Source of the DNA: Novibacillus thermophilus
GTDB taxonomy: Bacteria; Bacillota; Bacilli; Thermoactinomycetales; Novibacillaceae
Length of the DNA stretch: 64,000 nucleotides
Direction: 5' to 3'
NCBI RefSeq assembly: GCF_002005165.1
Contig: NZ_CP019699.1
Location: 2,976,001-3,040,000 of the forward strand
Of the stretch, positions 47,337-56,713 are shown piece by piece. The stretch's first letter is position 1, and every line of letters begins with the position of its first letter. The notes beneath the pieces are model-generated. The model had not been told where the DNA came from. It saw only the letters and a list, made by a program, of their open reading frames with translations, and searched no databases. Made by a program: the position numbers and the translations under genes.

Positions 47337-48077
47337 TTACAGAGCGATGTTCCAGCCTTTTTCGGCTACGTACAGGTCTCCGGAGAAATGGGGAGCTGCC
47401 TCACGGCGAATGTCCTCCAGATCGTTGTCCGGATAGACATGTGTTAACAGTAACGCTTTAGCTCCGATGCGTTCGGCTGCTTGAGCCGCTTGTCTGGCCG
47501 ACAAGTGCGGAACATTGTCCTCCGGAATTTGCGCCTCCAAGAACGTGGCCTCACAAACAAACAAGTCCGGTTCTCGACACATGTTTTCCCAGTCCGTCTT
47601 CACTCCAGAATCAGCACCGTACAAAATCGTACGAAAACCTTCTCGTATCTCCATGGCGTAGCACGGGATCCCGTGGTCCGTCCGATGAAAGGCGATGCTG
47701 ACACCGTCTACGTCGATCTTCGTTTGGCTCTCGATATCCACCGGTTCTGTCACTGTACGGAAACGAAGCTTTTGCCACCAAGATTCTGGACGGCGAGGAG
47801 CATACACCGGCAGCGGTTTCTTCCGCTTGCCTTGAATGTGTTGCAAGTGCAGCGCGTATTGCAGTGTCAAGACGTCCGCGATGTGGTCGTGGTGCAAATG
47901 GGAGAGCATCAACGCTTCTAGTTGATAAGTGGGTAGGTAGTGGGCAAGCTCCGCCATGACACCGCTGCCACAGTCGATCAAAATGTACTTTCCAGAGGAA
48001 GTTTCCAACAAATAGCCGGGAGTAGCCCCTCCCGGTCCCGGATAAGGTGATTGAAACCCGAGTACAGTCCACTTCAA
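47337..48077 (-). CDS. MBL-fold metallo-hydrolase (YhfI / RNase Z-like)
   Basis: This 246-residue beta-lactamase-fold hydrolase has the metal motif LSHLHHDHIAD (about residues 58-68), the third-site H in FHRTDHGIP, the bridging Asp in YGADSG and a terminal His in LLTHVYP. The N-terminus TVLGFQSPYPGPGGATPGY is typical of the YhfI branch, related to RNase Z and cyclic-nucleotide phosphodiesterases. The substrate is not known. There is no signal peptide. Confidence 0.85.
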   Translation of the reverse strand: MKWTVLGFQSPYPGPGGATPGYLLETSSGKYILIDCGSGVMAELAHYLPTYQLEALMLSHLHHDHIADVLTLQYALHLQHIQGKRKKPLPVYAPRRPESWWQKLRFRTVTEPVDIESQTKIDVDGVSIAFHRTDHGIPCYAMEIREGFRTILYGADSGVKTDWENMCREPDLFVCEATFLEAQIPEDNVPHLSARQAAQAAERIGAKALLLTHVYPDNDLEDIRREAAPHFSGDLYVAEKGWNIAL

Positions 48078-48196
48078 CGCGTTTTCCGCTCCTTTCGCCC
48101 GTTATACCACGTGCGTTTCCGGGAACAAGACCCAAGCGTTCAATCTCTCCACAGTGTAACACGATAACCGCCATTCTCCAAAAAAGCGGACTGGGC

Positions 48197-48228
48197 AAAA
48201 AGAAAGCCTAGGGAGGATCTCCCCAGGC
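48197..48228 (-). terminator. terminator of spoVS
   Basis: GCCTAGGGAG and CTCCCCAGGC (48206-48215, 48219-48228) pair with one mismatch across a three-base loop. A T-rich run follows on the minus strand. It lies 36 bases after the spoVS stop. Confidence 0.8.
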
Positions 48229-48263
48229 AGTTTACGACGATGACGGACGCCCTTATACTTCAT

Positions 48264-48524
48264 TTAACGCGGTTCTACGATTAACTTTATCGCTGTCCGT
48301 TCTTCCCCGTCGATGACAATGTCTGTAAAAGCGGGAATGCAAATGAGGTCCACACCACTCGGAGCAACAAACCCACGTGCAATCGCTACTGCCTTCACAG
48401 CCTGATTCAGAGCACCGGCACCGATTGCCTGAATTTCTGCAGAACCGCGTTCCCGCAGAACACCTGCAAGTGCGCCGGCAACCGAATTCGGGTTAGACTT
48501 TGCTGAAACTTTTAATATATCCAT
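48264..48524 (-). CDS. spoVS: stage V sporulation protein S
   Basis: This 86-residue AlbA-like protein has DILKVSAKSNPNSVAGALAG at the start and EERTAIKLIVEPR at the end, essentially the B. subtilis SpoVS sequence (86 aa). ATG 48524 follows GAGGAGG. It acts early in sporulation and affects septation and coat/cortex progress. A perfect sigma-H promoter lies 50 bases upstream and a terminator follows, so it is a single-gene unit. Confidence 0.96.
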   Translation of the reverse strand: MDILKVSAKSNPNSVAGALAGVLRERGSAEIQAIGAGALNQAVKAVAIARGFVAPSGVDLICIPAFTDIVIDGEERTAIKLIVEPR

Positions 48525-48573
48525 GGTTGTACCTCCTCTGGTCATGGCAGTGCTACCACTTCTAAATATGTAT

Positions 48574-48601
48574 ATTCGCTTTTTTTGTACAAAATTCCTG
48601 C
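48574..48601 (-). promoter_or_regulatory. sigma-H promoter of spoVS
   Basis: On the minus strand GCAGGAATT (complement 48593-48601), a 12-base spacer and AGCGAAT (complement 48574-48580) match the sigma-H consensus RNAGGAWWW-N11/12-RNNGAAT at every defined position. B. subtilis spoVS is sigma-H dependent. Confidence 0.88.
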
Positions 48602-48618
48602 TTCCCGACGACAAAAGT

Positions 48619-49416
48619 TCAGTCCATCCACGGATTGTCATCGTCGATGCGAATGCGTTGAATCCGCTTGGCCTCGCCACTATCAGGGTCAATGTCGATC
48701 ACGACGGCATTGAATTGTAAACGCCCTTCCTGCACTTCAAATTTCACCGGCAACTGTGTCAAATATTTTCGGATGATCGCATCCCGCTCGATCCCAATCA
48801 CTCCGTCATAGGCACCGACCATCCCGACATCGGTAATAAAAGCGGTACCATTCGGCAAAATGCGTTCATCTGCCGTCTGTACGTGGGTATGGGTACAGAC
48901 GACGGCAGACACGCGTCCGTCTAAGTACCAGCCCATCGCTTGCTTTTCCGACGACGCTTCTCCGTGAAAGTCGAGTAAAATGATAGGGGTCTTCGTCCTC
49001 AGTTCTTTGACTAGTGCATCCGCTTTGCGAAACGGACAGTCCAACGGGAGCAAAAAAGACCTTCCCATCAAATTGCAGACGGCGGCCGTATACTTTTCGC
49101 GCTTGATGAACACATAACCAGCTCCAGGCGTCCCTTCAGGGTAATTGGCCGGGCGGATGAGTTTTGACTCTTCGTCAATGAAATCAAAAATTTCTTTCTG
49201 ATCCCAGGTGTGATTCCCTAACGTAATGGCGTCAACCCCGAGTTTCCAAAAGTTTTGGACGATCGAGCGCGTAATTCCTTTGCCGCTCGGGGCTGCATTT
49301 TCTCCGTTGACAATTGTAATATCCGGTTTCAACGACTGGTTGAGGTGTGAGAACATTTGATGCATGGCGAGCATCCCTGGATCTCCTACGACATCTCCAA
49401 CAAATAAAATTCTCAC
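48619..49416 (-). CDS. ymdB: YmdB-type metallophosphodiesterase
   Basis: A 265-residue calcineurin-like phosphodiesterase (B. subtilis YmdB: 264) has metal motifs FVGDVVGDPG, VNGENAAPSGKG, TLGNHTWD, LDFHGEASSEK and VCTHTHVQTADE. It hydrolyses 2',3'-cyclic nucleotides and switches cells between motility and biofilm. GTG 49416 has GGGGG seven bases upstream; the longer frame upstream is discarded. It follows rny by 58 bases on the same strand. Confidence 0.93.
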   Translation of the reverse strand: MRILFVGDVVGDPGMLAMHQMFSHLNQSLKPDITIVNGENAAPSGKGITRSIVQNFWKLGVDAITLGNHTWDQKEIFDFIDEESKLIRPANYPEGTPGAGYVFIKREKYTAAVCNLMGRSFLLPLDCPFRKADALVKELRTKTPIILLDFHGEASSEKQAMGWYLDGRVSAVVCTHTHVQTADERILPNGTAFITDVGMVGAYDGVIGIERDAIIRKYLTQLPVKFEVQEGRLQFNAVVIDIDPDSGEAKRIQRIRIDDDNPWMD

Positions 49417-49474
49417 AGTGTAACCCCCAATTGAAACGCTTTGTGGTAAAAATAGAGTGGCGAATGGCGCCACT

Positions 49475-51019
49475 CTATTTTGCGTACTCGACCGCCCGGG
49501 TTTCCCGGATGACCGTCACTTTGATGTGACCGGGATAGTCGAGCTCATTTTCGATTTGTTTCGTAATCTCACGAGCCAGGCGGAACGCTTCCGCGTCGTC
49601 CACTTTATCAGGGGAGACGAGAATGCGAATTTCCCGTCCAGCTTGAATAGCATAAGACTTCTCGACGCCTTCAAAGGACTCGGAGATTTCTTCCAGTTTT
49701 TCCAACCGTCTAATGTACGTCTCTAACGTTTCTCGTCGTGCTCCCGGACGGGCTGCGGACAACGCGTCGGCCGCCCCGACCAAAACAGCAATGACAGATG
49801 TCGCTTCGACGTCCCCGTGATGGGAAGCAATGCCGTTAATAACGGCTTCGTGTTCATTGTACTTTTTCGCCAGTTCAATGCCAATTTCGACGTGAGAACC
49901 TTCAACTTCGTGATCGATGGCTTTTCCGATGTCATGCAACAGACCAGCTCGTTTTGCGATGTTCACATCTTCACCCAGTTCACTGGCCATTAAACCAGCT
50001 AAATGTGCCACTTCTTGCGAATGTTGAAGCACATTTTGCCCGAAACTGGTGCGAAATTTTAACCGACCTAATATTTTGATCAAATCGGGGTGCAATCCGT
50101 GCACACCTGTTTCAAACGTCGCCTGCTCACCGTATTCACGGATGCGTTCGTCCACTTCCCGTCGCGCTTTTTCCACCATTTCTTCGATGCGGGCGGGGTG
50201 AATGCGTCCGTCCGCTACGAGCCTTTCCAAGGCCGTGCGAGCAATTTCCCGGCGAACCGGGTCGAATCCAGACAAAATGACCGCTTCGGGCGTGTCGTCA
50301 ATGATCAAATCTATACCCGTCAACGTCTCCAAAGTCCGGATGTTCCGCCCTTCCCGGCCGATAATCCGACCTTTCATCTCGTCATTCGGCAATGTGACGA
50401 CAGATACCGTCGTTTCGGCAACATGGTCAGCTGCACACCGTTGAATGGCAATGGACAGGATCTCACGCGCACGCTTGTCCGCTTCTTCGCGCGCTTCTTG
50501 TTCGAGTTCCTTTACCATTTGAGCTGTTTCGTGCTTAATTTCGCGTTCTACGGTTTTAAGCAGGGTTTCCTTCGCTTCTTCCCGAGACAGCCCAGACAGG
50601 CGCTCTAACTCCGCCGCCTGTTTTTGGTACAGCTGCTCGATTTCGTCTGCTTTTTCCCGGAGAGACGCTTCTTTCTGATTGAAGGATTCTTCCCGTTTTT
50701 CCAGGGATTCTATCTTCCGATCTAAGCTCTCTTCTTTCTGTACCAGCCGCCGCTCCAGGCGTTGTATTTCATTTCGACGTTCACGAATATCTTTATCCGC
50801 TTCTGTCCGCAAGCGATGAACTTCGTCTTTCGCTTCTAATATCATCTCTTTCTTTCGGGCAATCGCCTCCTGTTTGGCACTGTCAATGATGCGCTCTGCA
50901 GCTTCTTCCGCACTTGAGATTTTCGCTTCCGCCAAACGTTTACGTACAAAGTAGCCAATTCCGGCACTAACAGCAGCGGTGGCAAGGAGAATGAGAATTT
51001 CGCCTAAGCTTCCAATCAC
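49475..51019 (-). CDS. rny: ribonuclease Y
   Basis: This 514-residue endonuclease has an N-terminal membrane helix ([18 protein letters not shown]), a long coiled coil (about residues 30-200), a KH domain with [13 protein letters not shown] and an HD domain with [12 protein letters not shown] and SHHGDVEA. It begins the decay of most mRNA in Firmicutes. GTG 51019 follows GAGGAGGTG. A strong sigma-A promoter is found 175 bases upstream, at the end of recX. Confidence 0.97.
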   Translation of the reverse strand: MIGSLGEILILLATAAVSAGIGYFVRKRLAEAKISSAEEAAERIIDSAKQEAIARKKEMILEAKDEVHRLRTEADKDIRERRNEIQRLERRLVQKEESLDRKIESLEKREESFNQKEASLREKADEIEQLYQKQAAELERLSGLSREEAKETLLKTVEREIKHETAQMVKELEQEAREEADKRAREILSIAIQRCAADHVAETTVSVVTLPNDEMKGRIIGREGRNIRTLETLTGIDLIIDDTPEAVILSGFDPVRREIARTALERLVADGRIHPARIEEMVEKARREVDERIREYGEQATFETGVHGLHPDLIKILGRLKFRTSFGQNVLQHSQEVAHLAGLMASELGEDVNIAKRAGLLHDIGKAIDHEVEGSHVEIGIELAKKYNEHEAVINGIASHHGDVEATSVIAVLVGAADALSAARPGARRETLETYIRRLEKLEEISESFEGVEKSYAIQAGREIRILVSPDKVDDAEAFRLAREITKQIENELDYPGHIKVTVIRETRAVEYAK

Positions 51020-51193
51020 TTTTTCACCTCCTCGCCTATTAAGTTTTTCTCAAAAGGACTTACCGCTCGTCCTTTAAATCTCACTTATTCCGGTTCTCAC
51101 GACAGGAAATTGGAATTATCCAGCTCCCTGATCCGGTTCCACAAGCTAACCTTTGTCATCTGCCATCACGATTTGGGAAGGCAGATATAAACA

Positions 51194-51223
51194 ATTGTAT
51201 CTTTTTGCCGAACACATTGTCAA
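51194..51223 (-). promoter_or_regulatory. sigma-A promoter of rny
   Basis: TTGACA (complement 51218-51223), an 18-base spacer and TACAAT (complement 51194-51199). It overlaps the recX stop codon and gives a leader of about 165 bases. Confidence 0.78.
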
Positions 51224-51888
51224 GAATCCTGCCCGTCACCATCGCAAGGTGCTCCGTTTCCTTCGGCGCGCAATTCGTTTAACACGGCTGTAATGTGCGA
51301 GAGGGAGAAGCCTTTTCGCTGCAGAAACGATCCGATTCGCCGTTCAGCACGCCTCCACTCTAAATGTTTCAACCGTTCGTACTTTTTGTACGCCCACTCC
51401 CGCGCCAGTCGGTACTCGTCCTCGTCGTCGATAGGCGCGAGCGCCTCTGTAATAATTCGGTCCTCGATCCCCTTCTGCTGCAATTCTCGCTTAAGGGCGT
51501 AACGACCCTTTCCCCGCAATCGACGCCGCTCCTCCACCCACGCTCTGGCAAATGCTTCGTCGTTCACGTACCCGTAATTTTGCAACCGGGTGAGCGCCGC
51601 GCGAATGAACTCCGTCTCAAACCCCTTATCTTTTAGATGGCGTTCAACTTCTGCTCTCGTCCGCGGTTTATACCGGACGAACTTGAGTGCTGCGTGTACA
51701 GCCGACTGCCGCTCTTCTTCTTGAAGGACGTCCGCAACATCTGCTCCCTCAAGAACTTTCCCTTTCGACAAGCGGCAGCGGATCAAAACGTCTTCATGGA
51801 CGCTAAAAGCGTACTCCCCGTCTACGTATATGTTAAAGCGGGCAGGGTTCCGCCTTTGTCGCTCGATTTTTGTGATCACCCGTTCCAC
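51220..51888 (-). CDS. recX: RecA regulator RecX
   Basis: A 222-residue helical-repeat protein has RFNIYVDGEYAFSVHEDVL at the N-terminus, then RecX repeats such as ALKFVRYKPRTRAEVERHL, GYVNDEAFARAWVEERR and GKGRYALKRELQQKG. RecX binds RecA filaments and limits or tunes their activity. GTG 51888 is used with the AGGAGG site about 11 bases upstream; GTG 51879 is an alternative. It lies directly behind recA, separated by a stem-loop, so it is probably made at a lower level by read-through. Confidence 0.87.
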   Translation of the reverse strand: MERVITKIERQRRNPARFNIYVDGEYAFSVHEDVLIRCRLSKGKVLEGADVADVLQEEERQSAVHAALKFVRYKPRTRAEVERHLKDKGFETEFIRAALTRLQNYGYVNDEAFARAWVEERRRLRGKGRYALKRELQQKGIEDRIITEALAPIDDEDEYRLAREWAYKKYERLKHLEWRRAERRIGSFLQRKGFSLSHITAVLNELRAEGNGAPCDGDGQDS

Positions 51889-51921
51889 GCCACATTCATC
51901 CTCCTGCTGACGGCAACAATG

Positions 51922-51942
51922 AAGCACCCGGTCAGGGTGCTT
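51922..51942 (-). other. recA-recX intergenic stem-loop (partial terminator)
   Basis: AAGCACCC and GGGTGCTT form a perfect stem with a five-base loop, 22 bases after the recA stop. The weak T content suggests attenuation with read-through into recX. Confidence 0.7.
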
Positions 51943-51963
51943 GAAAGGCATTGGATTATATCT

Positions 51964-53010
51964 TTACCGTTCGAGGTCCAACATGTCCACTTCGTTTTCG
52001 TCTGCCCGAAGCTGTTCGCCGTTAGGTTCCAGGCCGTAGTGTTCGCGAATCCGCCGTTCAATAGCAGCCGCTATTTCAGGGTGGTCTCTCAAGTGTTCTT
52101 TGGCGGTTTCACGCCCTTGGCCTAACCGCTCACCGTCAAATGAATACCAGGCCCCGCTTTTGTTGACAATGTTCAGTTCCGTCCCAATATCGAGCAAGCT
52201 CCCTTCACGGGAGATGCCCTCCCCGTACATAATGTCGACTTCCGCCTGTTTAAACGGCGGAGCCACTTTATTTTTGACGACTTTAATGCGCGTCCGGTTG
52301 CCGACCATTTCATTCCCTTGTTTGAGCGTTTCCGCCCGGCGCACTTCCAGTCGGACGCTGCTGTAAAATTTCAAAGCACGTCCCCCAGGCGTCGTTTCAG
52401 GGTTCCCGAACATGACGCCGACCTTCTCCCGAATCTGGTTAATAAAAATGGCGATCGTACGCGATTTACTGATGGCGCCGGACAGTTTGCGCAAAGCCTG
52501 TGACATGAGGCGCGCTTGCAAACCGACGTGGGAGTCCCCCATCTCTCCTTCGATTTCTGCTTTAGGCACGAGGGCAGCGACGGAGTCGACGACGATAATG
52601 TCGATGGCGCCGCTGCGGACGAGTGCCTCAGCAATTTCCAGAGCCTGTTCCCCTGTATCCGGCTGAGAGAGGAGCAACTCGTCAATGTTGACACCAAGTT
52701 TCTCGGCGTAGACGGGATCTAGGGCGTGCTCCGCATCAATAAAGGCCGCTTGTCCGCCGTTTTTCTGCACTTCTGCAATGGCGTGCAGAGCGACTGTCGT
52801 TTTACCGGACGACTCCGGTCCGTACACTTCGATGACCCGACCGCGGGGATAACCGCCGACACCTAAGGCGATGTCTAAAGCGAGGGCACCGCTGGAAACG
52901 GTAGAAACTGGGGCGTTGGCGGCTTCTCCCAGTTTCATGACAGACCCCTTGCCAAACTGCTTTTCTATTTGCCGCAAAGCCATTTCCAGAGCTTGTTTGC
53001 GATCCGACAC
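51964..53010 (-). CDS. recA: recombinase RecA
   Basis: The 348-residue RecA has Walker [10 protein letters not shown], the L1 loop region with [12 protein letters not shown], Walker [11 protein letters not shown] and the L2 region [12 protein letters not shown] short acidic C-terminal tail (EVDMLDLER) is present. It forms filaments on single-stranded DNA, drives strand exchange and triggers LexA self-cleavage (lexA at 23358-23978). A good sigma-A promoter lies 40-70 bases upstream, with a degenerate LexA-like box beyond it. Confidence 0.98.
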   Translation of the reverse strand: MSDRKQALEMALRQIEKQFGKGSVMKLGEAANAPVSTVSSGALALDIALGVGGYPRGRVIEVYGPESSGKTTVALHAIAEVQKNGGQAAFIDAEHALDPVYAEKLGVNIDELLLSQPDTGEQALEIAEALVRSGAIDIIVVDSVAALVPKAEIEGEMGDSHVGLQARLMSQALRKLSGAISKSRTIAIFINQIREKVGVMFGNPETTPGGRALKFYSSVRLEVRRAETLKQGNEMVGNRTRIKVVKNKVAPPFKQAEVDIMYGEGISREGSLLDIGTELNIVNKSGAWYSFDGERLGQGRETAKEHLRDHPEIAAAIERRIREHYGLEPNGEQLRADENEVDMLDLER

Positions 53011-53050
53011 GTCGACCTCTCCTTTTTATGATCACGTTGTCTCTACTTCC

Positions 53051-53079
53051 ATCATAATCGTTTTTGAAGCATTTGCCAA
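53051..53079 (-). promoter_or_regulatory. sigma-A promoter of recA
   Basis: TTGGCA (complement 53074-53079), a 17-base spacer and TATGAT (complement 53051-53056); each box has five of six matches. Confidence 0.78.
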
Positions 53080-53088
53080 GCATTTTTA

Positions 53089-53102
53089 CGAACGTTTATT
53101 CC
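53089..53102. promoter_or_regulatory. degenerate LexA-like site upstream of recA
   Basis: CGAACGTTTATTCC keeps one perfect half-site but has three mismatches to the consensus, including a core G. It lies ten bases upstream of the recA -35 box, a plausible operator position. This is weak evidence on its own. Confidence 0.3.
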
Positions 53103-53173
53103 CCTTCAGGTGTAGCAGCGCAAGCGACGGCATGCGCGTCACAATTTTGGCTGGTGCCGAAGGAGAATGAGTC

Positions 53174-54760
53174 CTATCTTTTTTCTCGCGGACGGGCCGG
53201 CTCCATGTTAATGCGCGCCCCGTTGATCCGCGATTGCTGCAGCGCTTCAAATACGAATGGGGCCACTTCTTCCGGGACTTCGACGAAAGTAAAGCGGTCG
53301 AAGATGTTAATTTTTCCGATTTCCCGGTCGGAAATGTCGGCCGCATCCGCTATCGTCTTGACGAGATCTCGGGGGTTCATGTCAATGTTTTTCCCAGCAT
53401 TGATGAAAAAGCGCACCATGCCGGGAGCCGCCCCTGTCTCCCCGAAACGGTATCCGTCAGCCTCAGGGGACCTCTCGTCAAACGCCAGTTTCAATGCAGC
53501 CGCCGCAACGTCCAAAATGTCTACACCGTGTTCCCGGGCCAACGTTTGCACCGTCTCTTTAAACACTTTCACGTCATCGCCGCCGTCGTGGATGGCGTTT
53601 AACACTTGCTCGATCCACGTCGCTTGTTGCTTTTCCGCCACTTCTTCTAACGTCGGCAGGTTGCGCGCCTCTAAAGATGACTTCGTCTCTCGGTGAATGG
53701 TGTTCAAAAGCTTCATTTCGCGCGGTGTCACAAGCGTCATGGCGATCCCCGACTTTCCGGCGCGCCCGGTGCGCCCAATGCGGTGAACGTAGCTCTCCGC
53801 ATCTTGCGGGATATCGTAGTTGATGACGTGGCTGACGTTGCTCACGTCGATGCCGCGGGCTGCCACATCGGTCGCCACCAACAGTTCAATTCGGCCGTTG
53901 CGGAAGTCTTGCATCACCCGGTTCCGCTGCATTTGATTGAGGTCGCCGTGCAGGGCGCTCGCCAAATACCCCCGGGACTGAAGAGCTTCCGCAAGTTCGT
54001 CAACACCCTTTTTGGTTCGACAAAACACGATCCCCAACTCCACGTCATCGCTGTCCAATATGCGGCAGAGTCCGTCGAGTTTATTTTTTTCCAGCACTTT
54101 GTAGTAAACTTGCGTGACGGACGGGGCGGCGACGTCCCCCTTGTTGACCGAAATGCGCTTCGCCTGTTTCATGTACCGTTTGGAGAGACGCAGTATTTCC
54201 GGGGGCATGGTGGCCGAGAACAAAAGCATTTGACGCTCTTCCGGCAAATGGCGCATCACTTCCTCGATATCGTCGACAAACCCCATGTCGAGCATTTCGT
54301 CCGCTTCGTCCAACACCATGATGTTGACGGCATCGAGTTTCAGCGTTCGGCGATGGATGTGGTCCAAGACGCGGCCGGGTGTGCCGATGACGATGTGTAC
54401 ACCTTGCCTGAGGGCCCGTATCTGACGGCCGATGGATTGGCCCCCGTAAATCGGCAACGTCTTGACCCGACTGTTTTTTCCGATGCGGCGAATTTCGCCG
54501 GACACTTGAATGGCGAGCTCACGGGTAGGGGTGAGGATGATGCTCTGAACTTTTCCGTAGCGAGAGTTGATCCGCTGCAAAATCGGAATGGCAAAAGCAG
54601 CCGTTTTTCCTGTTCCGGTCTGGGCCTGTCCGATCAAGTCCACGCCTTCTAAAATTTTGGGGATACATTTTTCTTGAATGGGGGAGGGTTTTTCAAACCC
54701 AATGTCGTGTATCGCTTTTAAAATCGTTGGTTCTACGCCAAGGTCTTCAAATCGAATCAA
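53174..54760 (-). CDS. DEAD-box RNA helicase with DbpA-type RNA-binding domain
   Basis: A 528-residue helicase has the Q motif FEKPSPIQ, motif I AQTGTGKTA, Ia PTRELAIQ, II VLDEADEMLDMGF, III FSATMP, V ATDVAARGID and VI YVHRIGRTGRAG. The last 75 residues (FFINAGKNIDMNPRDLVKTI to EVPEEVAPFVFEAL) form the DbpA/CsdA RNA-binding domain. Such helicases assist ribosome assembly and mRNA decay, especially in the cold. TTG 54760 is preferred, eight bases after AAAGGTGA; GTG 54772 overlaps that site. It lies between recA and cinA, which are adjacent in B. subtilis. Confidence 0.9.
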   Translation of the reverse strand: MIRFEDLGVEPTILKAIHDIGFEKPSPIQEKCIPKILEGVDLIGQAQTGTGKTAAFAIPILQRINSRYGKVQSIILTPTRELAIQVSGEIRRIGKNSRVKTLPIYGGQSIGRQIRALRQGVHIVIGTPGRVLDHIHRRTLKLDAVNIMVLDEADEMLDMGFVDDIEEVMRHLPEERQMLLFSATMPPEILRLSKRYMKQAKRISVNKGDVAAPSVTQVYYKVLEKNKLDGLCRILDSDDVELGIVFCRTKKGVDELAEALQSRGYLASALHGDLNQMQRNRVMQDFRNGRIELLVATDVAARGIDVSNVSHVINYDIPQDAESYVHRIGRTGRAGKSGIAMTLVTPREMKLLNTIHRETKSSLEARNLPTLEEVAEKQQATWIEQVLNAIHDGGDDVKVFKETVQTLAREHGVDILDVAAAALKLAFDERSPEADGYRFGETGAAPGMVRFFINAGKNIDMNPRDLVKTIADAADISDREIGKINIFDRFTFVEVPEEVAPFVFEALQQSRINGARINMEPARPREKR

Positions 54761-54795
54761 TGTCGCAATCACCTTTCAACCCATACTTATTCTAA

Positions 54796-56031
54796 TTAAA
54801 TTAAATGCTGGTACAAGAGGTGCAACGCGTGTTTTGCTGCACGCACTTGTATCGTCTCCCTTAGGCCAGTCAGCTGCAACGGCTTCACAACTGTTTCTTT
54901 CCCGGGGGAGGCGAGGCCGACATACACCAGCCCGACAGGTTTGTCTTCCACGCGATCAGGACCCGCGACCCCCGTCACACCGATGCCGTAGTCGCTGGAA
55001 ATACGGGCTCGTGATTTTTCTGCCAGCCATCGCGCCGTCTGTTCGCTGACCGTGCCGTGCTCCTCAAGGACTGAAGCGGGAATGCCGAGCCACTTGCGCT
55101 TCGCCTTTCCACTGTAACAGACGTACCCTCCGAGAAACGCTTCGCTGCTACCCGGAACAGAAGTGATCATGTTTGCCACGAGACCGCCTGTACAGCTTTC
55201 AGCCAGGGCCACCGTCTTCCTTAACGCTGTGAGACGTTTCACAACGACCTCCGCTAGGGTGACGTCCCCAGTCCCGTATAAGTACTGGCCGACCCGGCGA
55301 CGTATTTCTTTCTCCGGCCGCTCTATGAGCGCCTCGGCTTCGGCAACGGACGCCGCCTTCGCCGTCAAGCGCAAAGTCACCTCTCCCTCCTTGGCCAACG
55401 GTGCAATCGTCGGATTGTCCTGACAGTGGATCAAATCCATGATGTCCGTCTCCAGCTGAGATTCGCCAATACCGAAAAACCTCAGCACGCGAGAGTGTAC
55501 CACTTCTTCACTCGGCAACAAGCGGCGGAAGTACGGAATCACATGTTTGCGAAACATCGGTTTCAACTCCCGGGGAGGTCCCGGGAGCAGTACGTAATGG
55601 CACGCGTTTGCTTCAACGGCCAAGCCGGGAGCGGTGCCGTTTTCGTTGGGAAAAACAGTTCCTCCTTTAAACACAAGGGCTTGCTTGCGGTTGTTTTCTG
55701 TCATACTCCGGCCCCGGCGTTCAAAAAAGTCTTTCAGCCGCGATAAACTGGGCGGGTGCATCACTAACGGAACACCTGTCACCTCAGACACAACTTCTCT
55801 CGTCAAGTCATCGTCCGTCGGTCCGAGACCGCCGCTCAAAATGATGACGTCCGCCCGCCCATTGGCGTGGCGAATGACGTGCTCCAGGCGTTTACGGTTG
55901 TCACCGACGACTGTTTGATAATGAACGTCTATTCCCAATTTGGCCAGTTCCTCCGAAAGGAACTGGGCGTTTGTGTTTACAATCTGACCGAGCAACAACT
56001 CAGTTCCGACCGCTACGATTTCCGCTCGCAA
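54796..56031 (-). CDS. cinA: CinA, competence-induced protein / NMN deamidase family
   Basis: A 411-residue protein has an N-terminal molybdopterin-binding-like domain (VGTELLLGQIVNTN, SGGLGPTDDDLT) and a C-terminal CinA deamidase domain (ALAESCTGGLVANM, GGYVCYSGKAKRKWLG, GITGVAGP-like GVTGVAGPDR). The family recycles NMN and pyridine-nucleotide damage products. The start is a TTG at 56031, supported by GGGGAGAG just upstream and by the conserved N-terminus. It follows pgsA, the usual Firmicute order. Confidence 0.94.
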   Translation of the reverse strand: MRAEIVAVGTELLLGQIVNTNAQFLSEELAKLGIDVHYQTVVGDNRKRLEHVIRHANGRADVIILSGGLGPTDDDLTREVVSEVTGVPLVMHPPSLSRLKDFFERRGRSMTENNRKQALVFKGGTVFPNENGTAPGLAVEANACHYVLLPGPPRELKPMFRKHVIPYFRRLLPSEEVVHSRVLRFFGIGESQLETDIMDLIHCQDNPTIAPLAKEGEVTLRLTAKAASVAEAEALIERPEKEIRRRVGQYLYGTGDVTLAEVVVKRLTALRKTVALAESCTGGLVANMITSVPGSSEAFLGGYVCYSGKAKRKWLGIPASVLEEHGTVSEQTARWLAEKSRARISSDYGIGVTGVAGPDRVEDKPVGLVYVGLASPGKETVVKPLQLTGLRETIQVRAAKHALHLLYQHLI

Positions 56032-56067
56032 CCGGCTCTCCCCTTTTGAAAAAAATTGGAAGGCGCA

Positions 56068-56643
56068 TTATGCCTTCACCAGGATTTCCCTATTTTTGAC
56101 AAAATAGTCTACGCCAGACCAAACAGTGATGATGACAGCCGCCCAAATCGCGATTTGAGCAAACGGAATCTGAACAAAAGAAAACGGAACGTTATTCAGC
56201 ATTAAGGAGACCAACGCCACGATTTGAATCGACGTTTTCCACTTGGCGAGTTTGCTGGCCGCGATGACGTAACCTTTTTCTACCGCAATCAAGCGCAGAC
56301 CAGTGACGGCGAACTCCCGCCCGATAATGATGACAGCGATCCATGCGTCTAGCCGCTGCATCTCGACCAAGGACACTAACGCCGCTGTGATCAACAACTT
56401 GTCGGCCAAAGGGTCGAGCAGTTTCCCTAAATTCGTGACGAGTTTCCTTTTCCGGGCAATATAGCCGTCCAGTCCGTCGGTGCTGGCAGCGACAATAAAA
56501 ACGAGCACTGCAATGACTTCACTGACTGAAATGACAGAACTGCCGACTTGCAATGTCCCCAGGTCGAAATTGACCGACAAAAACAAAATGATCACTGGAA
56601 TTAAAACAATGCGTGCGATCGTAATTTTATTGGGGAGATTCAA
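56068..56643 (-). CDS. pgsA: CDP-diacylglycerol-glycerol-3-phosphate 3-phosphatidyltransferase
   Basis: This 191-residue membrane enzyme has the CDP-alcohol phosphatidyltransferase signature from STDGLDGYIARKRKLVTN to LLDPLADK, with all its Asp residues, and NLPNKITIARI at the N-terminus. It makes phosphatidylglycerol phosphate, the first committed step to phosphatidylglycerol and cardiolipin. About five membrane segments are present. It sits between ymfM and cinA, as in B. subtilis. Confidence 0.96.
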   Translation of the reverse strand: MNLPNKITIARIVLIPVIILFLSVNFDLGTLQVGSSVISVSEVIAVLVFIVAASTDGLDGYIARKRKLVTNLGKLLDPLADKLLITAALVSLVEMQRLDAWIAVIIIGREFAVTGLRLIAVEKGYVIAASKLAKWKTSIQIVALVSLMLNNVPFSFVQIPFAQIAIWAAVIITVWSGVDYFVKNREILVKA

Positions 56644-56713
56644 TGTGGGTACCCTCCCCGCCCTGCAAGCGTTTCGCCGTTTTATGATGATCCATCATCG
56701 TCTGTCCATGCCT

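Noticed and set aside
53693-54652. 319-codon plus-strand open frame opposite the DEAD-box helicase
   Set aside because: It is an antisense shadow: no binding site, no family signature, and its opposite strand has every helicase motif.
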